Shown here one piece after another: positions 10,361 to 22,404 of a stretch of 64,000 bases of DNA. The stretch's first letter is position 1; each line of letters begins with the position of its first letter. The notes beneath the pieces are model-generated. The model made no database searches and was not told where the DNA came from. It saw only the letters and a program-made list of their open reading frames with translations. The stretch comes from Dipteronia dyeriana (taxonomy: Eukaryota; Streptophyta; Magnoliopsida; Sapindales; Sapindaceae): NCBI GenBank assembly GCA_032871835.1, contig CM065296.1:16198001-16262000 (forward strand). The letters are read 5' to 3'. The translations under genes and the position numbers were made by a program.

Positions 10361-11657
10361 CCACACTATCATCAGAGACAACACATTGTCTCTCACATAT
10401 AGCTAAATAGCGTTCAGGTTGTCTCACAACCCTCTCACTACGTCTAGGTGGTAGTGTATCCTGATAAGGAACCATTTGACTCTCAGATGTTTGTGGATCA
10501 ATAACTCTTGTTGATGAAGCACTAGTCTCACCAGGCTCCAACTCATTTAATACAATCTTGGAAAGAGGTTTATGGTTAGTAATGTAATTGTCCTCAAGAA
10601 ACGTTGCATTTGTCGATACAAATACTTTGTTATCTTCGGGACTATAGAAGTGTCCCATTCTGGTCTCCTTGGAGTATCCTACAAATAGGCAGATAATAGA
10701 CTTGGAGTCTAGCTTTCCAGTTCTGTTCTTTAGCACGTGTGCTGGACACCCCCATATGCAGAAATGTCGCAAACTAGCTTTACGACCATTCCACAACTCT
10801 AGGGGAGTCTTAGGAAAAGATTTTGATGGCACTACATTCAAAATGTATGTCGCTGTTTGTAACTCATATCCCCAGAAGGAATTTGGTAATGATGAGAAAC
10901 TAATCATAGATCTCACCATTTCTATTAGGGTTATATTTCTCCTCTCCGCTACACCATTTTACTGAGGTGTACCGGCAGCTGTGAGTTGGGAAACTATTCC
11001 ATGCTCGACCATGAAGTCTTCAAACTCTTGGTCAAGGTACTCACCTCCACGATCCGATCGTAGTAACTTGATAGTCTTACCTAATTGATTCTCAACTTCA
11101 GCTCAGAATTCTTTAAACTTTTCAAATGTTTTCGACTTTCGTTGCATCAGGTAGACGTATCCGTATCTTGAGTAGTCATCTATAAAGGTGACATAATACT
11201 CATAATCACCCCTAGCTTTAACATTCATCGGTCCACAGATGTCTATATGTATAAGCTCTAGCGGTTCTTTAGCTCTAAGCCCTTTTTTAGTAGAAACTCT
11301 CTTAGTCATCTTACCTTCCAGACAAGATTCGCAGACAGGTAAAGTGCCAACCTTTAACCCACTTAAAGGTCCTCTTTTTACTAATCTGTCTATCTGGTCA
11401 AGGTTGCTATGACCAAGCCTTAGATGCCAGAGATACGTGTCATTGTCTAGAGAAATCTTATGTCGTTTAGTTTTTGGTTTTTCAACCTTAAACATTTCGA
11501 TGTTGAGCAGTGTAGTATGTATTAACGGTCTTAACACATACAAATTGTTTTCATTAATTTCTAAACAAATATTCAGACCATTTTTTCCAATAATAACAAA
11601 CTTATTATTAAAAGATACAAAATATTTTTGTTCTAACAACTTAGAAACGAAAATCAA
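10361..11657 (-). pseudogene. Copia C integrase domain (dead)
   Basis: The GAG-pre-integrase segment TYLWHLRLGHSN carries the HxxxH half of the zinc motif, and PVCESCLEGK the CxxC half. The catalytic core follows with HIDICGPMNVKARGDYEYY, FIDDYSRYGYVYL and LLRSDRGGEYL. The C-terminal part contains [46 protein letters not shown] and the [13 protein letters not shown] linker towards reverse transcriptase. Stops occur at about 11103 and at 10959-10961 (PQ*NGVAER; a C-to-T type change). Two long open pieces remain, 11103-11657 and 10197-10919. Confidence 0.88.
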
Positions 11658-11937
11658 ATTCCGTGTAAATCCAGGAATATAAAAAACATTGTTTAATAAT
11701 AAAAAAACTATTATTATTACAAAATTGCAATCTTATTGCTCCCACTGCTTTGGCCGATACGACATCCCCCAACCCTACACCCATTGAGAAGGCTCCCTCC
11801 TCTAGTTGTGTCCAAGAATCAATCCACTGCAAAGAAGAACAAACATGATTAGTGGCTCCCAAATCAACTATCCAGGGTGAAGAATCATCTTCCACTAAAC
11901 AAGATTCAAGAACAAGTAAATCATATTTACCTTTCAT
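11641..11937 (-). pseudogene. Copia C protease region (dead)
   Basis: The frame contains SPWIVDLGATNHVC, the copia aspartic protease site region. The active-site triad reads DLG, where the family has DSG, so the catalytic signature is altered. It overlaps the end of the integrase piece by 17 bp in another frame, which shows a frameshift at about 11650. Confidence 0.75.
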
Positions 11938-12725
11938 CTTTTTCTTCTTGGCTACCTCCTCCAGATACTGAGGACAGTTTCTCTTCTAGTGCTCGACCTT
12001 GTTACAATGGAAACATTTTCCTTTGTCTTGGTCAGTGGATGTGCCCTTCTTTTTGTTTTGGGTTTCTTGGGTTTGGGCTTTCCTTTTGCCTTCCCAGCGG
12101 ACCTTTTCCTTTTCTTATTATTAGAGGAAGATGGTTCGGCAACATTTGCCTCACCGGTCTTGCCTTTGTTGTCCTTAATCAAGGACTAAAAGGTAGCGAG
12201 CTCATTGAGCAATTGTGTAAGACTGAACTTTAACTTGTTCATCCCATAGTTGTCAATGGCCCTGCCATTGACTTTTGCCGTGTTGAAGTAGGGCATCATA
12301 CTCAGGACATGTTCCCGAACTGATATGCCTTCCTTCATGCGAGCGAGCATAGCAGAACGAACAGCTTCATGTCTCTTTTGCTCGGAGGGCTACCAGAACA
12401 TAGCTTGCAATGACTCCATGATTTTGAATGCTGAAGTCATTGCTTCGTGCTTTGTGACAAGCACGTCTGTCATAGATGCCAACAGATATGTTCGGGCCTT
12501 CTCATCTGATAAGACTCATCGCTGGTATGCCTCACGAACAATTCGTGTGGCATTGGCAGTAGGCACTGGAGGACATTCCTCCGTAAGCACAAACTTGAGG
12601 TCTTTGGTGACCAAAATTGCAATAATATTAAGTTTCCACTTTGTGTAGTTATCACCAATTAATTTGTCGTTTGTGAGAATTTGAAGTAATGTAGAAGACA
12701 CTGCTGAAATAAATAAAACATTCAT
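11938..12725 (-). pseudogene. Copia C gag / nucleocapsid (dead)
   Basis: The first methionine at 12725 opens a gag-like frame: NDKLIGDNYTKWKLNIIAIL, LTEECPPVP and TRIVREAYQR, then a TGA. After the stop the same frame continues with SDEKARTYLLASM, HEAMTSAFKIMESLQ, RHEAVRSAMLARMKEG and LSMMPYFNTAKVNG. A basic linker (KKRKRSAGKAKGKPKPKKPK) leads to the CCHC zinc knuckle, which lies in a shifted frame as CFHCNKVEH followed by a TAG and KRNC. Stops and at least one frameshift (in the A-rich stretch near 12055) kill the reading frame. The order and motifs fit copia gag. Confidence 0.8.
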
Positions 12726-14052
12726 TCAGTCATTTATTCAAAACAAGTGCGGGTGCTTTGGTATAAATTTAAACATAATGCATGAACATGTTTAACGAAC
12801 TAGAACTACCCTAAAAAATAGTTACTATACCACGACAATCCAACATACCATAAAAAAGTGCCGCCTTAGGGTCGGTCAAATCTTTGCATGTTGGACCGAG
12901 ACATTCTCAATCAAATGATATTCTAGAATAACTCTTATTCTATATCATTCAACCATCGGTTATTCAATCAGGTTTTTAATTAACAAACTTAATCAAAACC
13001 TGCGTGAATGTAACCCACTATTTTAGATCTCACGAGCTTAACTCGAGAATTGCCGCCTTAGAGTCGGTCAATCCCGAAATACCCTCAGAAATCCTTAGGA
13101 AGTCAACCTTGGTATTGACCTTTGTGGAAACCCTCCTTAGGGAGGACGAAAGCAAAGCCGTCACGAGGCCCCACTCGGATCTCACGGTGTTAAACTAATG
13201 ATGGAGACCGCGGGATATATATGTTATATATCCCTCTCCCACTCACTATTTTAAAACTAGGGTTTTCTATTATCCGTTAATGCACCTAGACTCTACAAGA
13301 TCAAACGGCTAACTTTAATCAAGTTATCTGGTGCATTAACTAATTCATTATTAGAAACAAGTTCTAATTAACTAATAAATTATTAATGATTTTTAACAAT
13401 TAAAAATCTAATATATTAGTGAATAATCTAAGTCTTTGTAAACTATTTACTAAGCTCGGATTATTATGAAAGTGTTTACCAAGTTTTAACTATTAAAACT
13501 CTAACACAATATTCGGTTCATTTATAATTAGGCAATTAATCAAATTAATCCTAATTACTATAAATGACCCTATTAATCTAACTTATTAAACTCTTTAATA
13601 ACTAGATTAATATTAATGAGAATTACCAAGTTTTTTTAACAATTAAAAAAAAACTAATCTCATTTTCATAGCCAATTTATGTATTTACCTATTTGAATCA
13701 CATTAAAAAAAATACATAAAATATCAGACTATGATGCATGTATGACATATCAAATATATATTAATGTAGACACATCTAATCTAAATGACATACGTATGCA
13801 TGACAATGCTTTTTATCATCACATAATATAAAACATACATGAATTGACCGAGTACCGTGGATTATTTAACCTAATAAAAAATTGGAATCTAAAATTACAA
13901 AAAATACCCCCAAGGCATTCCTTGGTCTTCTTGTAATTCCCAAGTCTTCCAGTCTCTTCAGGTCACCTCGATTCATCTCATGAATCTTTCTTCGCGATTT
14001 TTTCAGGTCTTCCACAGGCAACAATTTTTTTTTTTTTACAATACAATAATAG

Positions 14053-14096
<44 letters not shown>

Positions 14097-14270
14097 ACCC
14101 ATAAACCCTAAATCCACAGTACCATATAATTAACGATCAATCATGTTTTTGTAAATTAAAAAAAAAATTAATAGACATACAAAAACATCATACAGTTAAT
14201 TTAAATCGTACTTACACAATCGTACTTACAGGAGCATCGAAAATAATTTCTTGTTCCGAAAACAAAATTA
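12726..14270 (-). other. Untranslated leader of element C
   Basis: About 1.5 kb separates the primer binding site from the first gag methionine, which is long for a copia element. It is AT-rich and holds two related words TGCCGCCTTAGGGTCGGTCAA (12861, split TGCCGCCTTAGGG/TCGGTCAA) and TGCCGCCTTAGAG/TCGGTCAA (about 13051). It also has a (TA)n tract at 14048-14085 and a T-run at 14026. No domain was recognised in its short frames. It may have acquired an insertion. Confidence 0.55.
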
Positions 14271-14283
14271 GGCTCTGATACCA
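14271..14283 (-). promoter_or_regulatory. Primer binding site (initiator Met-tRNA)
   Basis: The minus strand reads TGGTATCAGAGCC, the standard plant copia priming site, 2 nt from the end of the 5' LTR at 14286. Confidence 0.95.
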
Positions 14284-14285
14284 AT

Positions 14286-14811
14286 TGTAGGAACCCAGTT
14301 CACCGGTCACGCAGCGGAAGTAAGGTTTTAATTTTTTTTTTATACATATCGTAATCTGTATCTGGACCAGTGAACTTATGATCGTATTTATTTTCGGAAC
14401 AAATATATATACTAATTATTACACTAATAAAATATATATGTAAATACAGAAAATTGTAATCAATAATAAAAAAGAAGATTAAAAGATAGAACCATACCAA
14501 CGTTTGGAGGCTCCTTCACTTTTCTATTTGCTCCTGGTCTGTACCACTGATCTTCCTAGCTATTCTCGGGACTGGTAACTGCGTGTGGGCGCGTCACGAT
14601 TCTCAAGAACTTAGGATGGAGTATGTAGAGAAAAATATTTGAAGAAACTTTTTCTTCTTGATATTTGTATACAACACTTGCACCAAATATATATATATAT
14701 ATATTTTTAAAAACTCACACCAACTTTTCTTTAAAAATATATCAGGTATATATTTATATATAATGCTTTTGACCAAAAACCAAAACTAACTCTTCCACAT
14801 TTTTGTCAATG

Positions 14812-14859
<48 letters not shown>

Positions 14860-16374
14860 TGTATGTATGTATGTATGTATGTATATGTGTGTGTGTGCTG
14901 TGCGTGACAAGCACATCACCCTTTTTTTTATTAATATATATCACATATATAATATTTAAATATTAGATCAAATATATATTTGATTTTTAAAAACTTTCAA
15001 ATAAAAAATATCTCATATCTTTTATTTGATTTTTAAAAACTTTCAAATAAAAAATATCCCATATCTTTTATTTGATTTTAATTTTTTTGAATTCAAACTA
15101 TTTTAATTCAAAAATAAAATATTTAATTTAACAAAATAAAATAATCATATTATCTTATTTATTCAAAAATAAATATCAACATACACCCTTTATTTAGTGA
15201 TTAATAACATAATTAAATAATCTCATTATTTAAGTTATTTAATCACCATTATCTATTAATTAAATAATCTCATTATTCAATTAATTCTCGAATAAATACG
15301 TGTCACTTTCGTAATACAATTAACTGGACGATCCAATTAATTAACTGTGACCCTTGTTACCTAAATCGATTGGGCTAGTAAGGGGACCTAATGGAACCAC
15401 AGTATTTTGAGCTCCAATAATCCTCAGAATCATTAATTAAACTTTTTAATTAATATTCCTTGATTATTAACTCCGGTGTTATTCCACTAAAACCCAAAGC
15501 TGCACTCTCTCAACTGCAGACGTTTTTACATAGACCAATACAACTCGGTGTCCATCGATATAGCTATTACATATGGTGTGATCCTCCACAGTAGTTCATA
15601 ATTAGAGCTGGGTCATAATGTTCGTTATACCCCTCTAATTATATATATCCTTTAAGTACCATTGATTCTCTAATGGACAATAAATCCTATTTCCATACGG
15701 AATTAGGAGATCGCTCATATTGTCCAAGCCCCGAATCAACCCTTAAGGGAACTACCATCTACTTCTCACAAGAAGGAGTGGATTCCACTATTGTGTACAA
15801 ACCTTCCCAGCCACAAGCCAAACCGCTATCCCAACATACGGAATATATTGATCAGGAAATGCATCTAACCTCACCCATGGTATATCAAAGACCACGATCT
15901 AACTTGAAGAAGTCGATAAGACACTCAGGATTAAGATCACCCACATATAGCCATCACTAGTTGATATATATGAATCTCATCGGTAAACTGATCTTGGTGT
16001 GAGATTTATATAGATCATGGTCCAGTCCTATATGATAACATCATACAAGGTGCCTCCATTCCCATATCTCATATGAATAATTCAGGATAGAGTCACTGTA
16101 CATTACGGAATGGACCGCAGCTATAGATTAACCACAAATAAAGTACCCATCTTTATTTGTTATTTATGAACTATTTAGATTGCACGTCTATTACTGTATC
16201 CATCCGTATATGACACTCATGTACACAGTTCGAGATTACATCCGGCAATCCAGGATGTTAATATGTACACAAGTTTATAAAATAAATAACATAACAAGAA
16301 TGAATTGAACTTTTCTTTTTATTTACTTTATAAATCCATTTACAAATTACATGCTTAGGGCATAAACCCCAACA
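14286..16374 (-). repeat. 5' LTR of copia element C
   Basis: In element orientation it starts TGTTGGGGTTTATGCCC at 16374 and ends GGTTCCTACA at 14286, with canonical TG..CA ends. It is about 165 bp longer than its partner, mainly because of a (TA)n-(TATG)n microsatellite at about 14810-14898 and a duplicated TTTGATTTTTAAAAACTTTC block near 14980-15060. Otherwise it is collinear with 6839-8762. Confidence 0.92.
14810..14898. repeat. Compound microsatellite (TA)n(TATG)n(GT)n
   Basis: About 11 TA units, then about 13 TATG/TGTA units, then a short GT run. It is present only in the 5' LTR of element C, so it expanded after the two LTRs were made. Confidence 0.9.
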
Positions 16375-16523
16375 AATACCTCTTCAATAAAAGTTAAGTA
16401 AGTGATTTTACCTTTGAAGCTTGAACTTGGTCACAAACAATGATGGCCTAAACTACCCTTACATATTAATCCCCAAATATGGTTGTCAACGAAATAAGCC
16501 AATCAAACACAAAGGAACTTATA
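16375..16523 (-). repeat. Element A: proximal part of the 3' LTR
   Basis: This is the other side of the LTR split by element C; it begins with the target duplication copy AATAC. In element orientation the LTR starts about 16523, immediately after a purine tract. The equivalent junction in element B is GGGGGAGATTGTTAGG at about 20927. The alignment of the flanking CTCCCCATTTGGCTATTTCGTGAC with CTCCCCCTTTGGCTATTCCATGAC of B fixes the boundary. Confidence 0.7.
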
Positions 16524-17788
16524 ATCTCCCCATTTGGCTATTTCGTGACAAAACCACCACTCATATAGTATCCTCACAACAAAAAGAAACAACAAAAGGT
16601 CAAAAAATACATTATATATTACAAGAGATACCTAGAGCTAAATCTTCAAATCTTCTGACTCTTGTAGAATGATCATCCCTACAAAAAAAAAAACTACACT
16701 TTCCAAGACAAGTGTATGCGAGGAATCAAGATAAATAAAAACAAACGCAATTTGTATGAAATAGAAACAAGTGCAATCAGCAATGCACATGCAAATGCTC
16801 CCCCTAAAAGATTCAACTCCCCTAAAAAGGAATTTTCCCCTTATATGCAAAAGCAACACAAACTTCCTCTAAATCCAACATTACTGCCCTTTTTTGTCAC
16901 AAGATAGGCAAAGGAGTATTCCCCAACCGGGAAGCTTTAGCAAAAAGAGATATTTGCAATGTAAATGCATAATCATATACAACAACTTTATGCAATTTAA
17001 TTAAGAGAGAGAGAGAGAAATTCAAGGAAGTTTGATATTTGGAACATGTGTGAAAAGATTGCCTTGAATGAAATACATGCAACATCAACTTCCAAAAGCA
17101 TGGTATTTGGCAAAGAAAAAAAAACACATAAGGTTCGAAGAGAAGTCAAACCAATTTACACCGATTTTGTCAATAGAAAACATGATATAGTTTAACAAAA
17201 GATAAATGCAACTATCAAGCTTTACAAACTAAACAAAAAAAGAGCGACTATTGTGCCATTTTAGATTTTTTCAGATGAAATGCTCGTATGATAGTAGCCT
17301 TGTTCAACAAGTAAAAAGAGTGAGACTATTGGATTGTGAAATCCTTGAAATGGATACAATATCCTTATTGATTGAAGTCTCAAAAGTCATTCTCACACAA
17401 ATTTGCAATCATTTTAAAGCATTCAATAAATTCATCATGCATATCAATTTAAGCATGTCAAGATCAAGTTTTCATAATCATGGAGATAAAATTTAGGTCA
17501 ATCAAATATACTTCCCAATCAAATTTTCTAGTATAAAAATACATGTTTGAACACAAATGAGACATGCATTTCAAATAAGGCAAAGACACACTTATTGAAT
17601 AAAAATTCATATAATAATATATGCATCCAAGATACTAAAGCAATTAATTAAAGAGCATAAAATTGAACAATTATTTGCTTCTTGAAATGCAAGGTCACTT
17701 TCTTTGCTTGAGCTCCTCATATGGGTCAAACACTAAAACTCATCAATGCATATGATAAATCCCAATAGACCTACTAAGAGATTTAAAC
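16524..17788 (-). other. Element A: polypurine tract and post-pol region
   Basis: The minus strand has CCAAATGGGGAGATT next to the LTR, the SIRE-type polypurine tract. The remaining 1.2 kb has no recognisable domain (no envelope-like frame). It has several CTCCCC words, for example near 16798 and 16816, which repeat the tract motif. A (GA)n run is at 17003-17019. Confidence 0.6.
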
Positions 17789-18783
17789 TTAGTTGAATCT
17801 AAAGTCCGTTAGTTGATCATTTGTGCCCACATGTTCAAGTGCAATGCATTTGCTCTCAACTAGCTCTCTAATGAAATGATATCTAATGTCAATATGCTTG
17901 GTTCTAGAATGTTGGACATGATTTATTGAAATATTAATGGCACTCATGTTATCACAATAAAGGGTTAGAGTACCTTGCTCAAAGCCATAGTCCACAAGCA
18001 TTTGCTTCTACCATAGGAGTTGTGTGCAAGCACTCCCAACGACTATATACTCGGCCTGAGCTGTGGATAAGGATATGAAAATTTGCTTACAAAACCATGA
18101 CACAAGATTGTTTCCTAGGAAGAAGCAACCACCCGATGTACTCTTCCTATCATCACAATTACCTGCCCAATCTGTATCACTAAAGTCAACTAAGCTAGCA
18201 TTAGTGTCAAAAGAGTACCATATCCCATAGTTGGAAGTCCCATTCACATATCGCATGATTCTCTTCACGGAGGAGAGATAGGATTCCTTGGGATTTGCTT
18301 GGTACCTCGCACACACACCAATACTAAAGGCTATATCGAGCCTACTAGCCATTAAGTATAGCAAGCTCCCTATCATGCCCCAATATAGGCTTTGATCCAC
18401 ACTTTTCCCACAAGCATCCTTGCTAAGTTTCAATGTGGTACTCATAGGTGTGTCACAATGCTTGGCATTCTCAAGGCCAAATTTCTTCACAAGGTTCTTG
18501 GCATATTTAGTCTAGGATATGAAGATCCCATCATGCATTTGCTTGATTTGCAAGCCTAGGAAGTAATTTATTTCACCAACCACGCTCATTTCAAACTCAT
18601 GGGTCATGACATCAACAAATTATTTAACTTTCATGTTGTTGGTGAAACCAAAAACAATGTCATCAACATAAATTTGAGCTATGAATAGCTCATATTTAGT
18701 TCATTTGATGAACAAAGTCTTGTCAACACTTCCTCTAGAGTAGCCACAGTCAAAATTCCCTTTATCATTATAGTAAAATATAC
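17789..18783 (-). pseudogene. Element A: RT/RNase H remnant of pol
   Basis: The minus strand encodes SIRE/Maximus-type copia pol. Reading downstream it has [27 protein letters not shown] (reverse transcriptase catalytic YVDD), MSVVGEINYFLGLQIKQ, LVKKFGLENAKHCDTPMS, SLLYLMASRLDIAFSIGVCA, DTDWAGNCDDRKSTSG, STAQAEYIVVGSACTQLLW and LYCDNMSAINIS. Stops interrupt it at about 18513 (IS*TKYAKN), near 18615 (MKVK*FVDV), near 18700 (FIK*TKYE) and at 18008-18010 (LLW*KQM). The usual FTKPL end is lost. The upstream part of the domain is cut off at 18784, where the LTR of element B begins, so B inserted here. Confidence 0.88.
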
Positions 18784-18788
18784 CTAGA

Positions 18789-18810
18789 GGGGGGGGGGGG
18801 GGGGGGGGGG
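18789..18810. repeat. 22-nt poly(G) run
   Basis: An uninterrupted run of 22 G bases in the terminal CCTAG-AGGGGGG-TGAATAGG motif of the LTR. In the copy in element A the same run has six G bases. Confidence 0.95.
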
Positions 18811-20069
18811 TGAATAGGTATATGCTCCAATTTTTATCATCTTTTAAAAACAATGCAATTTTAACAATGCTTAATGAAAATTGCAAACAGTGACACACAA
18901 TATTTACGTGGTAAACCTCCGAAGAGGAAACATCCACAGGTTGATACCACAACCACCGGCAAAAGCAAATCCACTATTTCAAATAGAGTTACACACTCAA
19001 GCAATCAACACATGCTCTACGAGCTATCACTCACTCTCACTCTATCCTTGAACCTAGTGATCTACTAAGCCGATTTCTATCTAAGACCCCCTATCTCTAG
19101 GAAGATTTCTTGCTTACCTATTCGGATCCTCCAGACCCTAGGCAAGACTTCTTGCTCAACTATCCGAGTCCTCCCGACTCTAGTCAAGACTTCCTTGCTC
19201 AACAATCCGAGGTCTCACACCTCTTGTCTAGACTTCCACTTGCTTAACTATTCAAGTCCTTTCGACTTTAGCTAAGACTTCCAATTGCTCAAATCAAAGA
19301 ATCACTCTAAGATATGAGATTTTCTACCTCTTCACAAGGCATCTAAGTGATCATGAATGCAAAACGCAAACAAGCACTCAACATAGAAAATGATGATCAA
19401 CAAATTCTATGGACATGCAACTAGATAACTAGATTATGCTTTGAAAGAACAAACACAAATGTTTCTAGGTAACCTAAGCATGTTATCAACTAAGAACATA
19501 GATATGAAGATATAGATACCAATTGAAACACAACCTAGTTCTTAGAAAATGAAATAAGATCTAGAAATAATCAATCAAGCATAAGAACAAAATATTTCTA
19601 GAAACAACTTCATGTTTATCAAGTTTAGCACAAATCATTCAATTTATCACAACTCTAGCTAAACTTGAAAATAAAATCAACAAACCACAAAATGATATCA
19701 AAATCATCCTATTCATGCTTCTTAATCAAATAGCATCAATCAATAAGAAGATCTAAGAAGAAAACTAAGAAGAAGATGATTTTACCAACAAGGATGAACA
19801 CCACGAACTGAAGATCAGATCACAACGAAAATTATAGACATCCTTTGGTTCTGAAAATGGTTGGGGTTTGTAGAAATCGTCAAGACACTCGAAATCGGTT
19901 TTTGAATCAAGTGATTTGGAGTAGAAATGAAGAAGTTATCACAAAAACAAAAATCAAAATGTTGAGAGAAAATTTCTGCACTTGTTCTTCAATTTCAATT
20001 TCTCAACATCATAAGAATGAGAGGGAAGGAGAGGATTTAAAGAGAGAACAACCAAATGACCAACAGTGC

Positions 20070-20200
20070 CTCCCTGAGATGGCACGTGGGCATCTCGGGG
20101 CAGGGCACCTTTGGGGCCGAGATGGCCACGCGCCATCTCGGGATGGTGCAAGGTGATGGCTTAAGCCATCGCACCACATCTCTTGCGCTCCTCTTGCGTT
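20070..20200. other. GC-rich palindromic cluster in LTR of element B
   Basis: Nested dyads: GATGGCACGTGGGCATCTC, a GAGATGGCC..GGCCATCTC-type pair around CGCGC near 20120-20140, and GATGGCTTAAGCCATC at about 20154-20169, which is a perfect palindrome. It is placed in U3 like the unrelated GC-rich block of element A. Confidence 0.5.
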
Positions 20201-20928
20201 CTTCGACCGTTCTCCAGCCTCTGAACTCCAAATTTGAATCCGTTTGAAGATTACAAACCGGGACTTCCTCACGACATGGAAATATAAGATATTCAACCCA
20301 TAAAATAATAATTCGACTCAACATACAAAGACGAAGACAATGTATGCATCATGAGTTGAAAGTGTAGTATTTTTTGATTTAGAACTCGAAATCAATAGTA
20401 TGAGTAACCAAAATGACCGGAACTCAATCATGAACAATCTAAGGCTAAAATCAAGTTCAAGATCCATGTTATTCAAACACATAAACAAACAAATACATTT
20501 CACACAAGAATGCAAATTACATAGAGATAGTCTCCAATCATTCATTTTCTGAAATATGTTACTTCCATACCAATGCATGATCATTCAACTTCAAGTGTGT
20601 GAAAGTGTTATACCAAATGATACGCTACGATGCAGGGACACAAATATATGAATTGTGTGTGTGTGTGTGTATTTAATGATGCCCAACTAAGCAGGGACAC
20701 ATATGAATGAATTGTGTGTGTGCTCTTACGCCTTGCAAGAGGAAGAAGGATCTCGATACCTTAGCATCCAAGAATAGTACCAATCCTCTTGAAGACGAAC
20801 TTTGCATTTTGAGAAGTTGCTTTTCTTCCTTGAAGTTCTTATCATCATGAACCACTTAAGCAACTAAGCATTACAAAGAAATGAAGTTTTGTTATGGAAT
20901 CAAGCCAACACAAATCTAAAACCTAACA

Positions 20929-22404
20929 ATCTCCCCCTTTGGCTATTCCATGACAAAACCTCTACCTCACCATACAAAGATCACTCATAATCAATGTTGA
21001 TTGCATTCTTACATCCTCACATTACAAAGAAATATTCCTAGACTAAAGTGTCTTTAAGAATCTTCAAGAATATCTTCGCACATTCAAAGCATCTGTGACA
21101 CAAGAACAACCAAAAGAAATCTTCTATAAAGAAGATAGGTGAGATAAACAAACAATATACAAAACAAAAACAATATTCCCTTATCTCTTCTTATCTCATG
21201 CAAACACAAATTCTTTCTCCCCCTTAAGACAAAATTTCTCCCCCTTAAAGAATTGTCTCCCCTTTTATATCAAAAGTAAGTAACATGGTGAGGAAAACAC
21301 TTTCTCCCCCTTTTGGCAAGGAATAGACAAAAACATATTACATAACCTAGAGAGATAAATGCCAAATGAAAAAACCTACAAGGGTATAAGGGATACATAA
21401 TAAAATCATAATAAAATCATAAGATAGTGAGCAAACAAGTTGTATAGAGAACTAAGTTTAACAAACTAAGCTCCCCCTTAACATATGCTCCACATATTAA
21501 TAAGCAAGTTAACTTGTTCATAAGGGAATCACACAATCACACATTTCAAGCAATAAAAGAAAGTAAACCATTATTTTACAAAATTAATAAGAGAATCATA
21601 GATTTTCATTATTCTCTCAAAAATAATCTCTCATTTCTAATGAATCAAGCACATTAAACAAAAATGTGTGTGTGTGAAAATACTTCTAGCATATATAAAA
21701 GGAGTGATTGTGATATCAACATGCAAACTACTTCAACACCTATCCATCTAAAGCTTTTCCAATCAAGGTCAAACCGATTATCATCCGGATTTTTTGCTTT
21801 AAAGAGAATAGATTTCAACATATGAGCGTGTGTGTACATGTGGCTCGTCATCCCATTTATGTTTTTCATCCCGAGCAATCACAATTTTCAACTATACTCC
21901 ATTTTAAGCCTTCCTTCTTTTCTTTTTAGGCTTTGTATCAAAGATTTTTTTAAATGATTCTTTTTCAACACTTCTTTGATTTTTCATACATAAACATATA
22001 CTCTTCATGACGGCTTTCACTCATCACAATGGTGTAGCCCTTTCCTACATTGGGCGGCTTCACAACCAATGTGTGTAGCCCTTTCCATGAAGGTGCTCGT
22101 TGAGTTCTATGTAGATGCCGAAGCAAAATGGATACAAACCATAGATCATCTATCATGTACTAGACAATGAACTTCAAGATGCATCCATAATCTACACTCT
22201 TTCAAACTCAGTTACTCAAACTTAAACATATAAGAGAAGCATTTGTGCACTTTTTAAAAAAAAATTACAAAGACTTAAATGCATGATCTAGAAGCAATAA
22301 AAGCTATTTTATCAAGATCATTACTTCTCACATGAGTAGCTCTCAAAGAAACAGATATACAATATAGTTTTGCTTATCAAGCCACTCATAACCACACACA
22401 AGCA
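20929..22404 (-). other. Element B: polypurine tract and post-pol region
   Basis: The minus strand reads GCCAAAGGGGGAGATT next to the LTR start, the SIRE-type polypurine tract. The next 1.4 kb has no long frame and no envelope-like protein. Additional AAGGGGGAG-type tracts lie at about 21216, 21238, 21303 and 21473. The short frames at 21654-21878 and 21965-22156 show no domain. Confidence 0.65.

Larger units (their letters stand above)
6839..16374 (-). mobile_element. Complete Ty1/copia element C, nested in element A
   Basis: A structurally complete LTR retrotransposon of 9,536 bp on the minus strand. The 5-bp target duplication AATAC is present at 6834-6838 and 16375-16379. LTRs are at 6839-8762 (3') and 14286-16374 (5'). 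The primer binding site TGGTATCAGAGCC, complementary to initiator methionine tRNA, lies 2 nt inside the 5' LTR. A polypurine tract precedes the 3' LTR. Domain order gag, protease, integrase, reverse transcriptase, RNase H defines Ty1/copia. The long LTRs (about 1.9-2.1 kb) recall the Angela/TAR side of the family, but the lineage is tentative. Many stops and frameshifts mean it cannot encode its own proteins. It split the LTR of the SIRE-like element A, so it is younger than A. Confidence 0.93.
18784..20928 (-). repeat. 3' LTR of SIRE-like element B
   Basis: In element orientation it starts TGTTAGGTTTTAGATTTG at 20928, directly after the purine tract. It ends about 18784 with CACCCCCC...CTCTAGG, the same end as the LTR of A. 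Homology with A is clear near 18890-18960. The middle of the LTR differs, with a GC-rich dyad block at about 20070-20200. It interrupts the pol frame of A. The exact 3' edge is uncertain by a few bases because no target duplication survives. Confidence 0.75.

Noticed and set aside
13866..14117. 83-codon minus-strand frame with poly-Ile/Tyr
   Set aside because: Most of it is the translated (TA)n microsatellite in the leader of element C.
20929..22404. Envelope-like gene in the SIRE-like element B
   Set aside because: Some SIRE elements carry one after pol, but here there is no long frame, no signal peptide and no membrane segment.
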